Shown here piece after piece: positions 47,834 to 57,534 of a stretch of DNA of 64,000 nt. A program made the translations under genes and the position numbers. A model generated the notes under the pieces. The model was not told the origin of the DNA and searched no databases. It saw nothing but the letters and a program-made list of their open reading frames with translations. Each line of letters opens with the position of its first letter. The stretch's first letter is position 1. The stretch spans positions 1-64,000 of the forward strand of contig DASZVJ010000034.1 of the NCBI GenBank assembly GCA_035547155.1, in the 5' to 3' direction. The stretch comes from CAZNMF01 sp035547155. GTDB lineage: Bacteria; Acidobacteriota; Vicinamibacteria; Vicinamibacterales; SCN-69-37.

Positions 47834-50500
47834 CTATTCGCTCCTGAGCGACACGATCGGGTCGACGTTCGATGCCCGCCTGGCGGGCAGATAGCTCGCG
47901 AAAAGGCCGACGACGATCATCCACGCCACGGCGGCGACGAATGTCAGGAGATCGATCGGCGCCACGCCGAACAACAGGCGTCCTAACGCCGGCGCGGCGC
48001 CGAGCGCCACGATCGTGCCCGCCAGCACGCCCGCGCCGACGATCTGTGCGCCCTGGCGCACGACCATCCGCCGCACGGTTCGCGGCTGGGCGCCGAGCGC
48101 CAGCCGCACGCCGATCTCGCGCGTGCGCTGCGCGACGATGTAGGAAAGGGCACCGTAGAGACCAACCGCGGCCAGCACGATGGCGAGCCCTGAAACGAGT
48201 CCAAGCGTGAGCATCGTGAACGACAAGTCGCGCATCTGCCGCTCCGCGAGAAACTGCATCGTGTAAGCGCGGTAGACGGGCGCTTCAGGCGCGACCTGCC
48301 GTACGAGCGCCTGCACGTCGGCGCCGATGCTCTCGGCGCGCGTGGTTCTGATCACGTACCCGGGCGACGTCACCATCCACTCTCGCGGATCGTGGCCGGT
48401 CAGCGGATAGTAGACGAGCGGCTGCGCCGGCCGGCGCCAGTTCTCCTGGATCACGTCGTCGACGACGCCAACGACGGTCTCCCATGTCGGCGCGCGATCG
48501 CTCGTCAGCCGGCGTCCGATGGGATCGGCATTCGGCCACAGCAGCTTTGCGGCGCTCCGGCTGATGATGACGTTGCCGCGCATGCCGAGCGCATCGTCGC
48601 GGGTGAAGCCACGGCCCGCGAGCACCTTGATGCCCATCGTCTCGTAGTAGTCAGGTCCAGCGATGGTGAACGCCAACCGCACGGCGCCGTCCTCGGGCGC
48701 GCCATCGACCATGAATCGCGCCGACTCCGTGCCTTCGTCGAGCGGCATGTTGTCGACGATGCCGACGGATTGGACGCCGGGTAACGCCCGCAGACGATCC
48801 ATGAAATCCAGGTGAAACTGCGCCCACGACGGGCCGTCGGTCAGACGCGGCTGCTTGGGCGCGAACTGGAACGTGAACAGGTCCTTCGTGCTGTAGCCGG
48901 GGGAGACATGGCTGAGCCTCGCGTAGCTGCGCAGAAGAAGACCCGCGCCGACGAGGAGCACCAGCGCCAGAGCCGTCTGGCCCGCCAGCAGCGCGTCACG
49001 TTCCCAGCGACGACGTCCGGTGACGCTGCGCGTCGACGCGCGCATGTCGAGCGCGCGCACGCTCGACGATCGCAGGGCGGGCACCACGCCGCAGACCAGA
49101 CCGCTGCCCAGTGCGAGCACGAACGTAAAGGCGATCGTCGTGAAGCCGATCGCCGCAGCGGCCAGGCGAGGGACGTTGACGGGGGCCAGGGCCACGAACA
49201 CGGGCAGCGCGACGCGCGCGCACACGACGGCCAGCACCGCCGCGGCGAACGCGACGACGATCACCTCGGTCATCTGCGAGCGGATGATTTGACTGCGCTG
49301 CGCGCCGATCGCCTGCCGGATGGCCACTTCGTGCCTCCGGTTCTCGGCGCGGACTCCGAATAGATTGGTGACGTTCGCGCAGGCGATGACGAGCACGATG
49401 AGCGCCGCGGCAAACAGTACCGCCAGCGGCCGCGTGACCGATCCCAGCATCTCGGTGCGCAGCGGGCGCGCCACTACCTGCAGACGCGGAAGCAGGCGCG
49501 CGTAGGCGGCGTTGTTCCCGTAGCGATCGGGGAGCTGACGCAGCAGGCCGGTCAGTTCCCGCGCGACGTCGTCTGGACTTGCGCCGGGGTGCACGCGGGC
49601 GATCGCTCCGCCGCCGGGCTGACCGAGACGGTCAGCCGAGGGGCGGACGTCGAAGGGCGTCCACGCCGCGATGTTGTCGCTCGGAAAGCCGAACTCCGGT
49701 CCCATCACGCCGATGATGGCGCGCGGCTCGCCATCGACGATGAAGGTCTTGCCGATGACGTTCGGATCGCGACCGAGCCAGTCCCGCCAGATCTGATACG
49801 ACAGCAGCGCGACGCGTCCGTGATCGTCGGGTCCCGGCAGACGTCCAAGCACGGGTCGCGCCCCGAGCGTGGCGAACAGGTTGTACGTTACATCGGCGAG
49901 CCGCGGCCGTTCGACGCGGTCGCCGATGCGCAGCGTGCCCGTCCCGGCGGAATAGAGCGCGAAGTCCTCGACGAGGTGCGAGCGCTCGCGCACTTGCGGA
50001 AAGCTCTCGTCGAACAGTCCGAACTCGCCGGGAATCTCCGAGCCCGGCGCCGTGGCCGCGACGAACATCAGCCGGTCGGCGTTGGCGAACGGCAAGGGTC
50101 TGAGGAGCACAGCGTCCGCGACGGCGAAGATCGCGGCGTTTGCGCCGATGGCCAGTGCAAGCGTGACGGCCGTGACGGCGGCGAATCCCGGAGTCCGCGC
50201 CAGCGAGCGGGCGGCGAATCTCAAATCCCTGAGCCAGTGCTCGAACGTCCGCATGCGATGACCTTTCGTCTTGTTCGACAGATCCGACGGATCCACGTTC
50301 CATGTCGGGCGGACCCACTCGGCGCACGCGGCGCCGGCAAGGTTCATCACCGTGTAGAGCGTGCACCGCCAGGCCGCGAGGCGCCCGCGCGACCGCGCCC
50401 GATCGATTTCCTCGCCGGCCATGGCGCGCATGGACGATCCGAACTCACGCCGGAATGCCGGCGGGAACAGAGCGACCGCGAGCCGGATGATTCGGGACAT
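47834..50500 (-). CDS. ADOP-family ABC transporter permease, PadR-linked
   Basis: ADOP permease of 888 residues, 5 bp after the PadR gene at 50506. Its N-terminus differs from the other PadR-linked members: it begins SRIIRLAVALFPPAFRREFG, followed by a hydrophobic stretch, before the shared RDLRFAARSLARTPGF segment. The FtsX block carries LVIACANVTNLFGVRAENRR and the end reads LPARRASNVDPIVSLRSE. Two MacB-like periplasmic domains lie between the membrane blocks. No ATPase gene is nearby. Confidence 0.92.
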   Translation of the reverse strand: MSRIIRLAVALFPPAFRREFGSSMRAMAGEEIDRARSRGRLAAWRCTLYTVMNLAGAACAEWVRPTWNVDPSDLSNKTKGHRMRTFEHWLRDLRFAARSLARTPGFAAVTAVTLALAIGANAAIFAVADAVLLRPLPFANADRLMFVAATAPGSEIPGEFGLFDESFPQVRERSHLVEDFALYSAGTGTLRIGDRVERPRLADVTYNLFATLGARPVLGRLPGPDDHGRVALLSYQIWRDWLGRDPNVIGKTFIVDGEPRAIIGVMGPEFGFPSDNIAAWTPFDVRPSADRLGQPGGGAIARVHPGASPDDVARELTGLLRQLPDRYGNNAAYARLLPRLQVVARPLRTEMLGSVTRPLAVLFAAALIVLVIACANVTNLFGVRAENRRHEVAIRQAIGAQRSQIIRSQMTEVIVVAFAAAVLAVVCARVALPVFVALAPVNVPRLAAAAIGFTTIAFTFVLALGSGLVCGVVPALRSSSVRALDMRASTRSVTGRRRWERDALLAGQTALALVLLVGAGLLLRSYARLSHVSPGYSTKDLFTFQFAPKQPRLTDGPSWAQFHLDFMDRLRALPGVQSVGIVDNMPLDEGTESARFMVDGAPEDGAVRLAFTIAGPDYYETMGIKVLAGRGFTRDDALGMRGNVIISRSAAKLLWPNADPIGRRLTSDRAPTWETVVGVVDDVIQENWRRPAQPLVYYPLTGHDPREWMVTSPGYVIRTTRAESIGADVQALVRQVAPEAPVYRAYTMQFLAERQMRDLSFTMLTLGLVSGLAIVLAAVGLYGALSYIVAQRTREIGVRLALGAQPRTVRRMVVRQGAQIVGAGVLAGTIVALGAAPALGRLLFGVAPIDLLTFVAAVAWMIVVGLFASYLPARRASNVDPIVSLRSE

Positions 50501-50505
50501 GCCGC

Positions 50506-50826
50506 CTACCTCGCGGTTCCGAGTCGGCGTTGCGCGAGTGCCGCGGTGCTCTTGAGCCGCTTGGCCTCGGCGATCAACGCCGTGCGCCCGGCGGGCGTGA
50601 GGCCGTAGTAGCGCCGGGCCAGGCCCGGATGCGGATCGATCGCACCTTCAGGTCGCGTCTCCCTGACCCACCCGAGCGTGATGAGACGCGCGATGACGCG
50701 GTAGAGCGTGCCGGCGCGGGGCGTCTGGGTTCCTCCGGAATCGGCCGCCACGGCCTCTTTGATCGCGTATCCGTAGAGCGCCCCGCTCGAGAGAGCGAGC
50801 AGCACGTGGTAATCGAGCGGGCTCAT
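50506..50826 (-). CDS. PadR-family regulator, divergent subtype
   Basis: PadR-like repressor of 106 residues from the ATG at 50826; the open frame upstream is not homologous. It reads SPLDYHVLLALSSGALYGYA, IKEAV, TPRAGTLYRVIARLITLGW and ends in a LTPAGRTALIAEAKRL wing. This differs from the two other ADOP-linked PadR proteins here, and the permease it precedes also has a distinct N-terminus. An inverted repeat lies just upstream. Confidence 0.88.
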   Translation of the reverse strand: MSPLDYHVLLALSSGALYGYAIKEAVAADSGGTQTPRAGTLYRVIARLITLGWVRETRPEGAIDPHPGLARRYYGLTPAGRTALIAEAKRLKSTAALAQRRLGTAR

Positions 50827-50829
50827 GGC

Positions 50830-50865
50830 AATTACTCCCGTAGCAATTATGCACAAAGAGTAATT
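50830..50865. promoter_or_regulatory. Inverted repeat upstream of PadR gene, candidate operator
   Basis: AATTACTC (50830-50837) and GAGTAATT (50858-50865) form perfect 8-bp arms 20 bp apart in an AT-rich island directly upstream of the PadR ATG. A further AATTAT copy lies between the arms. Confidence 0.5.
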
Positions 50866-50927
50866 ATCCACAACACTCGTCGACGCCGCCCCGCACGGTG
50901 GGCTGTGCACGACGCGAACCGCTGGCG

Positions 50928-53639
50928 CTATTCCGCGCGCAGCGCGGCGGACGGGTCGATGCGTGTCGCACGGCGCGCGGGCAGCCACGCCGCCATCAGT
51001 CCCACCGCCAACAGCAGCAGCGTGACGATCGTGAACGCGATGGGATCGGTCGGCGTCACGCCGAAGAGGAACGACTGCAGCACGCGCGTGACGATGAGGG
51101 CTCCGGCGAGGCCGACGATCACGCCGGCGGCGACGATGCGGAGCGCGCGGGTGAGGACGAGACGGAGCACGTCGCGGCGCGTGGCGCCGAGCGCCATGCG
51201 CACGCCGATCTCGCGGCGGCGCTGCGTCACCGCGTAGGCCATCAATCCGTAGAGGCCGCACGTCGCGATGAGCATGGCGGCGATCGCGAACAGTCCCAGC
51301 AGCACCGTCCGGAAGCGCGGCGCCGCCACCGACGCGGCCACCGCTTCATCCATCGTCACGACGCCGGCGATCGGCAGATCGGGCGCAGCCTCGCGAATCT
51401 CCGTGCGGATGCCGTCGACCACGCTGGCGGGCGTGGACGTGCGCGCGACGAACGACACGAACCGCAGCAGGAACGGCGCGTCGCGCTCCTGCTGGAATGG
51501 CGCGTAGATCATCGGCTTCACGCCCCGATCGAGCCCCTGCTGATGGATGTCCGCGACCACGCCGACGACCGTCAGCCACTCACCGTCAGCGTGCATGATC
51601 CCCAAGCGCAGGCGCCGGCCGAGCGCCGCACGCGGATCACCGGGAAAGTATTCGCGCGCGACGCGCTCGCTGACGATCGCGACTTTCGGCGCGTCCGCCG
51701 TGTCGCGCGCGCTGAACTCGCGTCCAGCCAGCAGCGGAATCCCCATGGTCTTGAAATAGCCCGACTCGATCTTCGGCATGCCAGCCGCCAGCGTGGTCGG
51801 CGGCTGTCCTTCGACCTCGTACGCGCCTTGGATGAACATCATGCCGAACGGCGCCGAGTTGATCACGCTCGCGGACGTCACGCCGGGCAGATGGCGGACA
51901 CGATCGAGCACGCCTCGCGCGAACGTCTGCATGCGCTCGGGTGTCTGAGCGAGGCGCTCGGGCAGCGTCACTCTGACGACCTGCAAGACGCCGTCGCTCC
52001 CGCTCGATTCGAAGCCGGGCGACACCGACGTGAGGCGCACGAAACTGTGGATCAGCAGGCCCGCGCCGATCAGGAGCACGAGCGTCATCGCGATCTGCGC
52101 GGCGACCAGCAGCGTTCGCAGCCGCTCGCCCTGCCGATCGCCGGTCGCGCGCGTCTCGCCGGCGTGCAGCGCGCGGGCTTCGCCGAATGCGACTCCGCTG
52201 ACGCGCAGCGCCGGCATGAGGCCGATCAAGAGCGTGGAGAGGAGCGACAGGCCGAGGCAGAACGCCATCACGCGCGCGTCGATCACGATGCCGCCGACGC
52301 GCGGGAGCACGGCTGGCGGCACGAGCGGCAGCGTGACGTCGATCGCGATCCGCGCGAGCCACGCGCCGAGCGTCGCGCCCACGAGCGACAACACGATCGC
52401 TTCCGTCAGCAGCTGGCGCACGATCCGTCCTCGTCCCGCGCCAAGCGCCATGCGGATGGACAGCTCGCCGCGGCGCGCGGTGAGACGCGCCATCTGCAGG
52501 TTCGCGACGTTGACGCAGGCGATCAGGAGCACGAACGACACGGCGCCGACGAGAACCAGCAGCAGCGTGCGCACCGACGCGGTGCCGGACTCCTGCAAGC
52601 CGGACGTGCGTGCGATCGTGCGCGCGTTGGCTTCGAACGCGCCAGCCTGCGCGAGCGCGCCGGCGGGGACGATCGGCGATCCGTTCAGCAGTGCCGTCAG
52701 CTCCGCTTCCGCGCGCTCCGGCGTCGCGCCCGGCGCCAGACGGCCCATCAGGACGAGAAACGCACTTTTGCCAGTGTCGCCGGGCCAGCGATCGGACAGA
52801 AAGAGATCCACCTCCGGCAATGCGCCGTTCCGAATCGCCGGCCTGAATCTGAAGTCCTGCGGAAGCACGCCAACGACGATGTGCGGGACGTCGTCGATGG
52901 TGATGGCCTGTCCGACAATCGCCGGATCGGCCTTGAACGATGAACGCCACAAGCGATCGCTGATGATCGCGCTGCCGTCATCGCCCTGCGCGGCGGCCCC
53001 GGTGAGGAACGCGCGGCCGCGTGCAGGACTGACGCCGAGCGTGGCGAAGAAATTCGGGCTGACTTGCATCGCCGGGATCTGCAGCGGCTCGCCGCGTCCG
53101 GTGAGCTCCACGTCGATCGGGTTATAGGCCGCGAGGCTCTCGAACGTGGTGACGCGCGTGCGCAGCCCGTCGTACGACATGGGCGCCCAGGTGCCGAACA
53201 CCTTGACCCCCTTCGCGGTCTGCTGCGCCGACGAGATCATGACGAGACGATCCGGATGCGCATACGGCAGCGGACGCCAGAGCACGCCGTAGGCGACGGA
53301 GAAGATCGCGGTGTTGAGCCCGATCCCGAGCGCAAGCGTGGCGAGCGCGGTGGCGGTGAACACCGGATCGCGCCGCATCAATCGCAGCGCGTGACGAATG
53401 TCCTGCGCGAAGGTTTCGATCGCCGGGAAGATCCAGGGCTCGCGCGACCGTTCGCGCAGCTGCAGCGGCGGCCCAATCCGCCGCCGTGCGGCCGCCCGCG
53501 CTTCGTCGCGGCTCAGACCGTCCGCGTCGGCGAGCGCGCGGGCCTTCATGTCCTCGTGAAAGCGCAGCTCGTCCTGCAGATCCCGATCGAGCTGCCTGCG
53601 CCGGAAGAGGAACAGCACACGTCGAAACAGAGAACCCAC
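50928..53639 (-). CDS. ADOP-family ABC transporter permease, PadR-linked
   Basis: Largest ADOP copy, 903 residues. The PadR-linked N-terminal segment is complete (QLDRDLQDELRFHEDMKARA and GLSRDEARAAARRRIG), followed by RHALRLMRRDPVFTATALAT and the first helix. FtsX blocks show VLLIACVNVANLQMARLTAR and a final LPARRATRIDPSAALRAE. It follows the PadR gene at 53664 by 24 bp on the same strand. Next to it on the same strand is another complete PadR-ADOP module. Substrate unknown. Confidence 0.92.
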   Translation of the reverse strand: MGSLFRRVLFLFRRRQLDRDLQDELRFHEDMKARALADADGLSRDEARAAARRRIGPPLQLRERSREPWIFPAIETFAQDIRHALRLMRRDPVFTATALATLALGIGLNTAIFSVAYGVLWRPLPYAHPDRLVMISSAQQTAKGVKVFGTWAPMSYDGLRTRVTTFESLAAYNPIDVELTGRGEPLQIPAMQVSPNFFATLGVSPARGRAFLTGAAAQGDDGSAIISDRLWRSSFKADPAIVGQAITIDDVPHIVVGVLPQDFRFRPAIRNGALPEVDLFLSDRWPGDTGKSAFLVLMGRLAPGATPERAEAELTALLNGSPIVPAGALAQAGAFEANARTIARTSGLQESGTASVRTLLLVLVGAVSFVLLIACVNVANLQMARLTARRGELSIRMALGAGRGRIVRQLLTEAIVLSLVGATLGAWLARIAIDVTLPLVPPAVLPRVGGIVIDARVMAFCLGLSLLSTLLIGLMPALRVSGVAFGEARALHAGETRATGDRQGERLRTLLVAAQIAMTLVLLIGAGLLIHSFVRLTSVSPGFESSGSDGVLQVVRVTLPERLAQTPERMQTFARGVLDRVRHLPGVTSASVINSAPFGMMFIQGAYEVEGQPPTTLAAGMPKIESGYFKTMGIPLLAGREFSARDTADAPKVAIVSERVAREYFPGDPRAALGRRLRLGIMHADGEWLTVVGVVADIHQQGLDRGVKPMIYAPFQQERDAPFLLRFVSFVARTSTPASVVDGIRTEIREAAPDLPIAGVVTMDEAVAASVAAPRFRTVLLGLFAIAAMLIATCGLYGLMAYAVTQRRREIGVRMALGATRRDVLRLVLTRALRIVAAGVIVGLAGALIVTRVLQSFLFGVTPTDPIAFTIVTLLLLAVGLMAAWLPARRATRIDPSAALRAE

Positions 53640-53663
53640 GGCACCCTCCTGCGAGTCAGGCCG

Positions 53664-54008
53664 CTACGTCGTCTTCATGACGCGCATGATCGCGCCGGAG
53701 ATTTCGGAGAACCGCGATTCCTCGACGCCGAGCTGCTTCTTCCCCGCTGCCGTGAGCGTGTAGAAGCGCGCGCGCCGGTTGTTCACCGACGTCTTCCACT
53801 TGGCCAGCACCCAGCCCTTGATGAGCATTCGCTGCAGCGCCGGATAGAGCGACCCTTCTTCGACGGTCAGCACGTCCGCCGACAGCATCTGGATGTGCTG
53901 CGCGATGCCGTAGCCGTGCATCGACTCGATCGACAGCGTCTTCAGGATCAACATCTCGAGCGTGCCGGGCAGGAGCTCGTTCTTGGTCTTCGTCTTGGCC
54001 TTTTTCAT
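53664..54008 (-). CDS. PadR-family regulator paired with ADOP permease
   Basis: PadR-type repressor of 114 residues from the ATG at 54008 (MKKAKTKTK); the open frame extends 16 codons across the candidate operator. It has ELLPGTLEMLILKTLSIE, HGYGIAQHIQMLS, EEGSLYPALQRMLIKGW and NNRRARFYTLTAAG. It probably represses the operon with the permease gene at 50928 through the inverted repeat just upstream. Confidence 0.92.
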   Translation of the reverse strand: MKKAKTKTKNELLPGTLEMLILKTLSIESMHGYGIAQHIQMLSADVLTVEEGSLYPALQRMLIKGWVLAKWKTSVNNRRARFYTLTAAGKKQLGVEESRFSEISGAIMRVMKTT

Positions 54009-54020
54009 AGATCGTCTTTG

Positions 54021-54035
54021 CATAGACAAACTATG
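54021..54035. promoter_or_regulatory. CATAG-N5-CTATG palindrome, candidate PadR operator
   Basis: A perfect 5-bp inverted repeat 12 bp upstream of the PadR start, with a further CATAG-like TCATAG over the start codon. Its placement suits an autoregulatory operator. Confidence 0.45.
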
Positions 54036-54093
54036 AGAGATGACGACGGCTGTCAAGCGGTGGTGAGCGATGCCAGCGCGTGCTTTCGACGTT

Positions 54094-54237
54094 CTAGCTC
54101 GTCACCGCGCGTGCTGGCTCCGTCGTCACCGCGGACGGAGCGTCGACGGACTCGGCCGTTTCCGCCTTCGCGCTGTTGGATGACGCCCGCGATGAGCGCT
54201 CCAGACGCCGCGCGATGTTCCACGCGGCCAGACGCAT
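54094..54237 (-). CDS. Possible 47-residue protein with strong ribosome binding site
   Basis: Short frame in a 411-bp gap. It begins MRLAAWNIARRLERSSRAS, with GAGGAG five bases before the ATG, and continues with an alanine, serine and threonine-rich, fairly acidic tail. No homology is recognised and there is no signal peptide. It is supported only by the binding site and by the lack of another gene. The rest of the gap (54009-54093 and 54238-54419) shows only the PadR operator and the RCC1 leader. Confidence 0.35.
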   Translation of the reverse strand: MRLAAWNIARRLERSSRASSNSAKAETAESVDAPSAVTTEPARAVTS

Positions 54238-54419
54238 CGGATCTCCTCGGGCGCCTGCGCGCGGCGGTTGTACGAGCGCGGTCGGGTCTCTGCGCGAGTG
54301 ATGACGGCTGGCGCGCTCGAGGCGCGCCGGCCGGCCGCATGGAGCGAATTTTGTGAGCGACGCACGATCGCCGCCCGGTGCTAATCTGCCGCGGGCTCAA
54401 GTCCCGGATGGTGAGGTCC

Positions 54420-55613
54420 ATGACGCGAATGCTGCGAGTCTTCGTCGTGTGCGCGGGAGCCACCCTGTTGGCGCGGCCGGCCGTCGTCGTGCAGTCGACG
54501 GTGCGCGTGGTGAAAGTCGCGGGCGATCGACATCAGCTCGCGCTGAAATCAGACGGGACCGTGATCGCCTGGGGCCAGTGGGCCTACGGTCAGCTCGGAC
54601 CGGTCGCGGCGATCGGCGTGACGGGATTGTGGGCCGATCGGCCGATCGCGATCGCGCTCGAGGGCAAGGCCGTCGACGTGGCCGCGGGCGACAGCACGTC
54701 CTACGCCGTGCTCGAGGACGGCACCGTGTGGGCTTGGGGTGATGGCCGTCAGGGCGAGCTCGGCACCGGCCCGAATCCGCGGTTGTCGCGCCTGGCCAAC
54801 AGCACGCCGTCGATGGAATATCGCGGCGCCGAGCACCCGGTGAGGGTCGACGTGGATCAAGTCAAGGCGATCGAAGCCGCGGGACACACGGCCGTGGCGA
54901 TCCTGCGCGACGGCACGGTCGTGCAGTGGCCGCGCCGACGCACGCCCGACGCCGAGCCGAGCTTTCGGCCGACGCCCGTGCCGAAGCTGACCAACGTCAC
55001 GCAAGTCTCGGTCGAATGGAGTCACATGCTCGCCCTCACGTCCGACGGCCATGTGTGGGCGTGGGGCAGCAACGAAAACTATGCGCTCGGCGTCGAGCCG
55101 AAGGGAGGATGGGTCAACGATCCGGTCGAAGTACCTGGGCTGACCGATGTCGCGGCCGTTGCTGCAACCGGCGATGCGTCGCTCGTGCTGAAGCGCGACG
55201 GCACGGTGTGGGTCTGGGGATCGAATGGCCAGGGACAGTTCGGCAACGGCCAGCGCGCGAACCACCCGACCGTCGGCACAACGGGCACGCCACAGCGCGT
55301 GCCGGGCATCGCGAACGTCGTAGCGATGAGCGCCGGCTTCGGCGGTCGGCACGTGCTCGTGCTCCTGAAAGACGGCACGCTGCGGGGCTGGGGCAACACC
55401 GACTGGGGCCAACTCGGCGCCGGCGTGTCCGGCACGTTCCAGCTCTCGCCCGTCACGCCGAAGCTGGCCGGTGTAAATGCGGTCTTCGCGGTCGGCAACA
55501 ACAGCTTCGCGGTGAAGAACGACGGCAGCTTCTGGGGCTGGGGCAGCGGCGGTCAGGGCCGCTGGCCGTTCAGCGCCAACACGAAGCTGCCCACGGCGAT
55601 TGCGCTGCCCTGA
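54420..55613 (+). CDS. Secreted RCC1-repeat beta-propeller protein
   Basis: Exported protein of 397 residues with a signal peptide of about 25 residues and six to seven RCC1-type blades. Repeats follow the pattern LKSDGTVIAWGQWAYGQLG, VLEDGTVWAWGDGRQGELG, LTSDGHVWAWGSNENYALG and LKRDGTVWVWGSNGQGQFG. RCC1 propellers bind proteins; bacterial secreted ones have no set role. GAGG precedes the ATG at 54420. It overlaps nothing and is followed 19 bp later by the LtrA-like gene. Confidence 0.85.
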   Translation: MTRMLRVFVVCAGATLLARPAVVVQSTVRVVKVAGDRHQLALKSDGTVIAWGQWAYGQLGPVAAIGVTGLWADRPIAIALEGKAVDVAAGDSTSYAVLEDGTVWAWGDGRQGELGTGPNPRLSRLANSTPSMEYRGAEHPVRVDVDQVKAIEAAGHTAVAILRDGTVVQWPRRRTPDAEPSFRPTPVPKLTNVTQVSVEWSHMLALTSDGHVWAWGSNENYALGVEPKGGWVNDPVEVPGLTDVAAVAATGDASLVLKRDGTVWVWGSNGQGQFGNGQRANHPTVGTTGTPQRVPGIANVVAMSAGFGGRHVLVLLKDGTLRGWGNTDWGQLGAGVSGTFQLSPVTPKLAGVNAVFAVGNNSFAVKNDGSFWGWGSGGQGRWPFSANTKLPTAIALP

Positions 55614-55632
55614 AAGCGCGGATCGCGAATCG

Positions 55633-56901
55633 ATGAGCACGACCGGTCCCGTGAGCACACCACCCAGCGCCAACACCCTTCACCATCATTCCCGGCAGAT
55701 GCGCGGACGCGATCGCCACGAGGCGAATCGCGTTGCCACGCCGCTCGAGCTGCTGTTCGATCTGACCTTCGTCGTCGCGTTCGGCCTCGCGGCGTCGCAG
55801 CTCGCGCATGCGCTCGCGGAGGGCCACTACCTCACCGCCGCGATCGGTTTCGGTCTCGCCGCGTTCGGCATCTGCTGGGCGTGGACGAATTTCACGTGGT
55901 TCGCGTCGGCGTACGACACTGACGACTGGATCTACCGCCTCGTCACGATGGTGCAGATGATCGGCGTGCTCATCCTGGCGCTCGGCCTGCCCCGGCTGTT
56001 CGCGTCACTCGAGCACGGCGAGCACGTCGACACCGCGGTGATGGTGCTCGGCTACGTGATCATGCGCGTCGCGCTCGTGTTCCAGTGGCTGCGCGCAGCG
56101 CGGCAGGATCGCGTGCGCCGCCGCTCGTGTCTCACGTACGCGGCCATTGTCTCGGCCGCGCAGGTCGGCTGGGTCGCACAGATCGGATGGCACCTGTCGC
56201 TCGCGCCGACGCTGATCGTCATCGGCGCGCTCACACTCGTCGAGCTCTCGGCGCCAGTGCTCGCGGAACGCCACAGCGGCGGCACGCCCTGGCACGCGCA
56301 TCACGTCGTCGAGCGACACGGCCTCTTCGCCATCATCGCGCTCGGCGAGGGCGTCGTCGGCACGGTCGCCGCGCTGTCGGCCGTCGTCGAGCAGCAAGGC
56401 TGGAGCGTGGACGCGGCCCTCGTCGGCGTCGCCGGCGTCGGACTCACCTTCGGACTCTGGTGGGTCTACTACTTGCTGCCGTCCGCGTCCGTGCTCCACG
56501 CGCATCGCGATCGATCGTTCGTCTGGGGCTACGGTCAGCTCGTCATCGTCACGGCGATCGTGGCCACCGGCGCGGGGCTCGACGTCGCGGCGTCGTTCAT
56601 CGAGCACGAGACGCGCATCGGTCCGCTCGCGACGGTGCTGACCGTGGCGATTCCCGTCGGCATCTTTCTCGGACTGATCTACGCGCTCTACTACTACCTC
56701 GTGCGCCGATTCGATCCGTTCCACGTATGGCTACTGACCGCGACGGCGGCCGTCGTGGCGCTCGCCCTCGCCGCGGCCGTGTGGGGCGTGGACATGGCCG
56801 TGTGTCTCGTGATCCTCATGTGCGCGCCCGTCGTCACGGTCGTCGGCTACGAGATCCACGGCTACCGGCATCAGGCGGACTCGCTCGCGCTCGACCGGTG
56901 A
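55633..56901 (+). CDS. LtrA-like membrane protein
   Basis: Polytopic membrane protein of the low-temperature-requirement A family, 422 residues with about ten helices. The family pattern VATPLELLFDLTFVVAFGLA near the N-terminus, WTNFTWFASAYDTDDWIYRL, and HHVVERHGLFAIIALGEGVV in the middle are conserved. The name comes from a Listeria cold-growth mutant, and the biochemical function is unknown. Start set at the ATG at 55633 where the homology begins, inside the frame open from 55600. Confidence 0.87.
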   Translation: MSTTGPVSTPPSANTLHHHSRQMRGRDRHEANRVATPLELLFDLTFVVAFGLAASQLAHALAEGHYLTAAIGFGLAAFGICWAWTNFTWFASAYDTDDWIYRLVTMVQMIGVLILALGLPRLFASLEHGEHVDTAVMVLGYVIMRVALVFQWLRAARQDRVRRRSCLTYAAIVSAAQVGWVAQIGWHLSLAPTLIVIGALTLVELSAPVLAERHSGGTPWHAHHVVERHGLFAIIALGEGVVGTVAALSAVVEQQGWSVDAALVGVAGVGLTFGLWWVYYLLPSASVLHAHRDRSFVWGYGQLVIVTAIVATGAGLDVAASFIEHETRIGPLATVLTVAIPVGIFLGLIYALYYYLVRRFDPFHVWLLTATAAVVALALAAAVWGVDMAVCLVILMCAPVVTVVGYEIHGYRHQADSLALDR

Positions 56902-56970
56902 GGTGAGTGCTCTTGTCGTTGGCTGCGCGGCGACGACGTCTGCTCGTCGTCGTTGCGAATCAGGTAGCGT

Positions 56971-57534
56971 ATGGCAATGCCGGACGACGACATCGCCGCG
57001 CTCGAGCAGGCCTTCATCGCCAGCGAGCAAGACGCGCGCACGCTCGTGGACGGCTTGAGCGAGAGTCACGGCACGTGGCAGCCGCAACCTGGCTCCTGGA
57101 GCGTTGCGGAATGTCTCGATCATCTGGCGACCGGCAATCGCGTCTATCTCGACGCGATGTCCCCGTCCGCTGAGCGCGCGCTCACCGAGGGACGCCTCAG
57201 GCGCGGTCCCGCGATGCCCGGGCTGATCGGCGGATGGTTCGTGCGATCGCTCGAGCCGCCCGTGAATCCGCGCTTCAAGATGCCCGCGCCGCGAAAGATT
57301 CGGCCGCGGGCATCACCGCCGCTCGCCGACGCGCGCGATCAATTCTTCGCGTCCCATCACGACGTCGTCACGTTCCTGCGGCAGTACGCCGCAATCGATC
57401 TCGCACGCGTCACGTTTCCGAATCCGTTCATCCGCGGCGTTCGCTTCAGTCTCGCAACGGGACTCCACGTGCTCGCCGCGCACGAGCGCCGCCATCTCTG
57501 GCAGGCGTGGCGCGTCCGGCGCGCGGCGGAATAG
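56971..57534 (+). CDS. DinB-family protein
   Basis: Four-helix-bundle DinB/YfiT-like protein of 187 residues. The three metal-binding histidines are H51 (CLDHLATGN) and H171 and H175 (HERRHLWQ). The family includes thiol-dependent S-transferases and many proteins of unknown role. It lies 69 bp after the LtrA-like gene on the same strand. Confidence 0.87.
   Translation: MAMPDDDIAALEQAFIASEQDARTLVDGLSESHGTWQPQPGSWSVAECLDHLATGNRVYLDAMSPSAERALTEGRLRRGPAMPGLIGGWFVRSLEPPVNPRFKMPAPRKIRPRASPPLADARDQFFASHHDVVTFLRQYAAIDLARVTFPNPFIRGVRFSLATGLHVLAAHERRHLWQAWRVRRAAE

Noticed and set aside
50898..52943. A 681-residue plus-strand frame antisense to an ADOP permease
   Set aside because: It has low-complexity arginine, histidine and aspartate-rich content with no domain, and it is opposite a well-supported permease gene.
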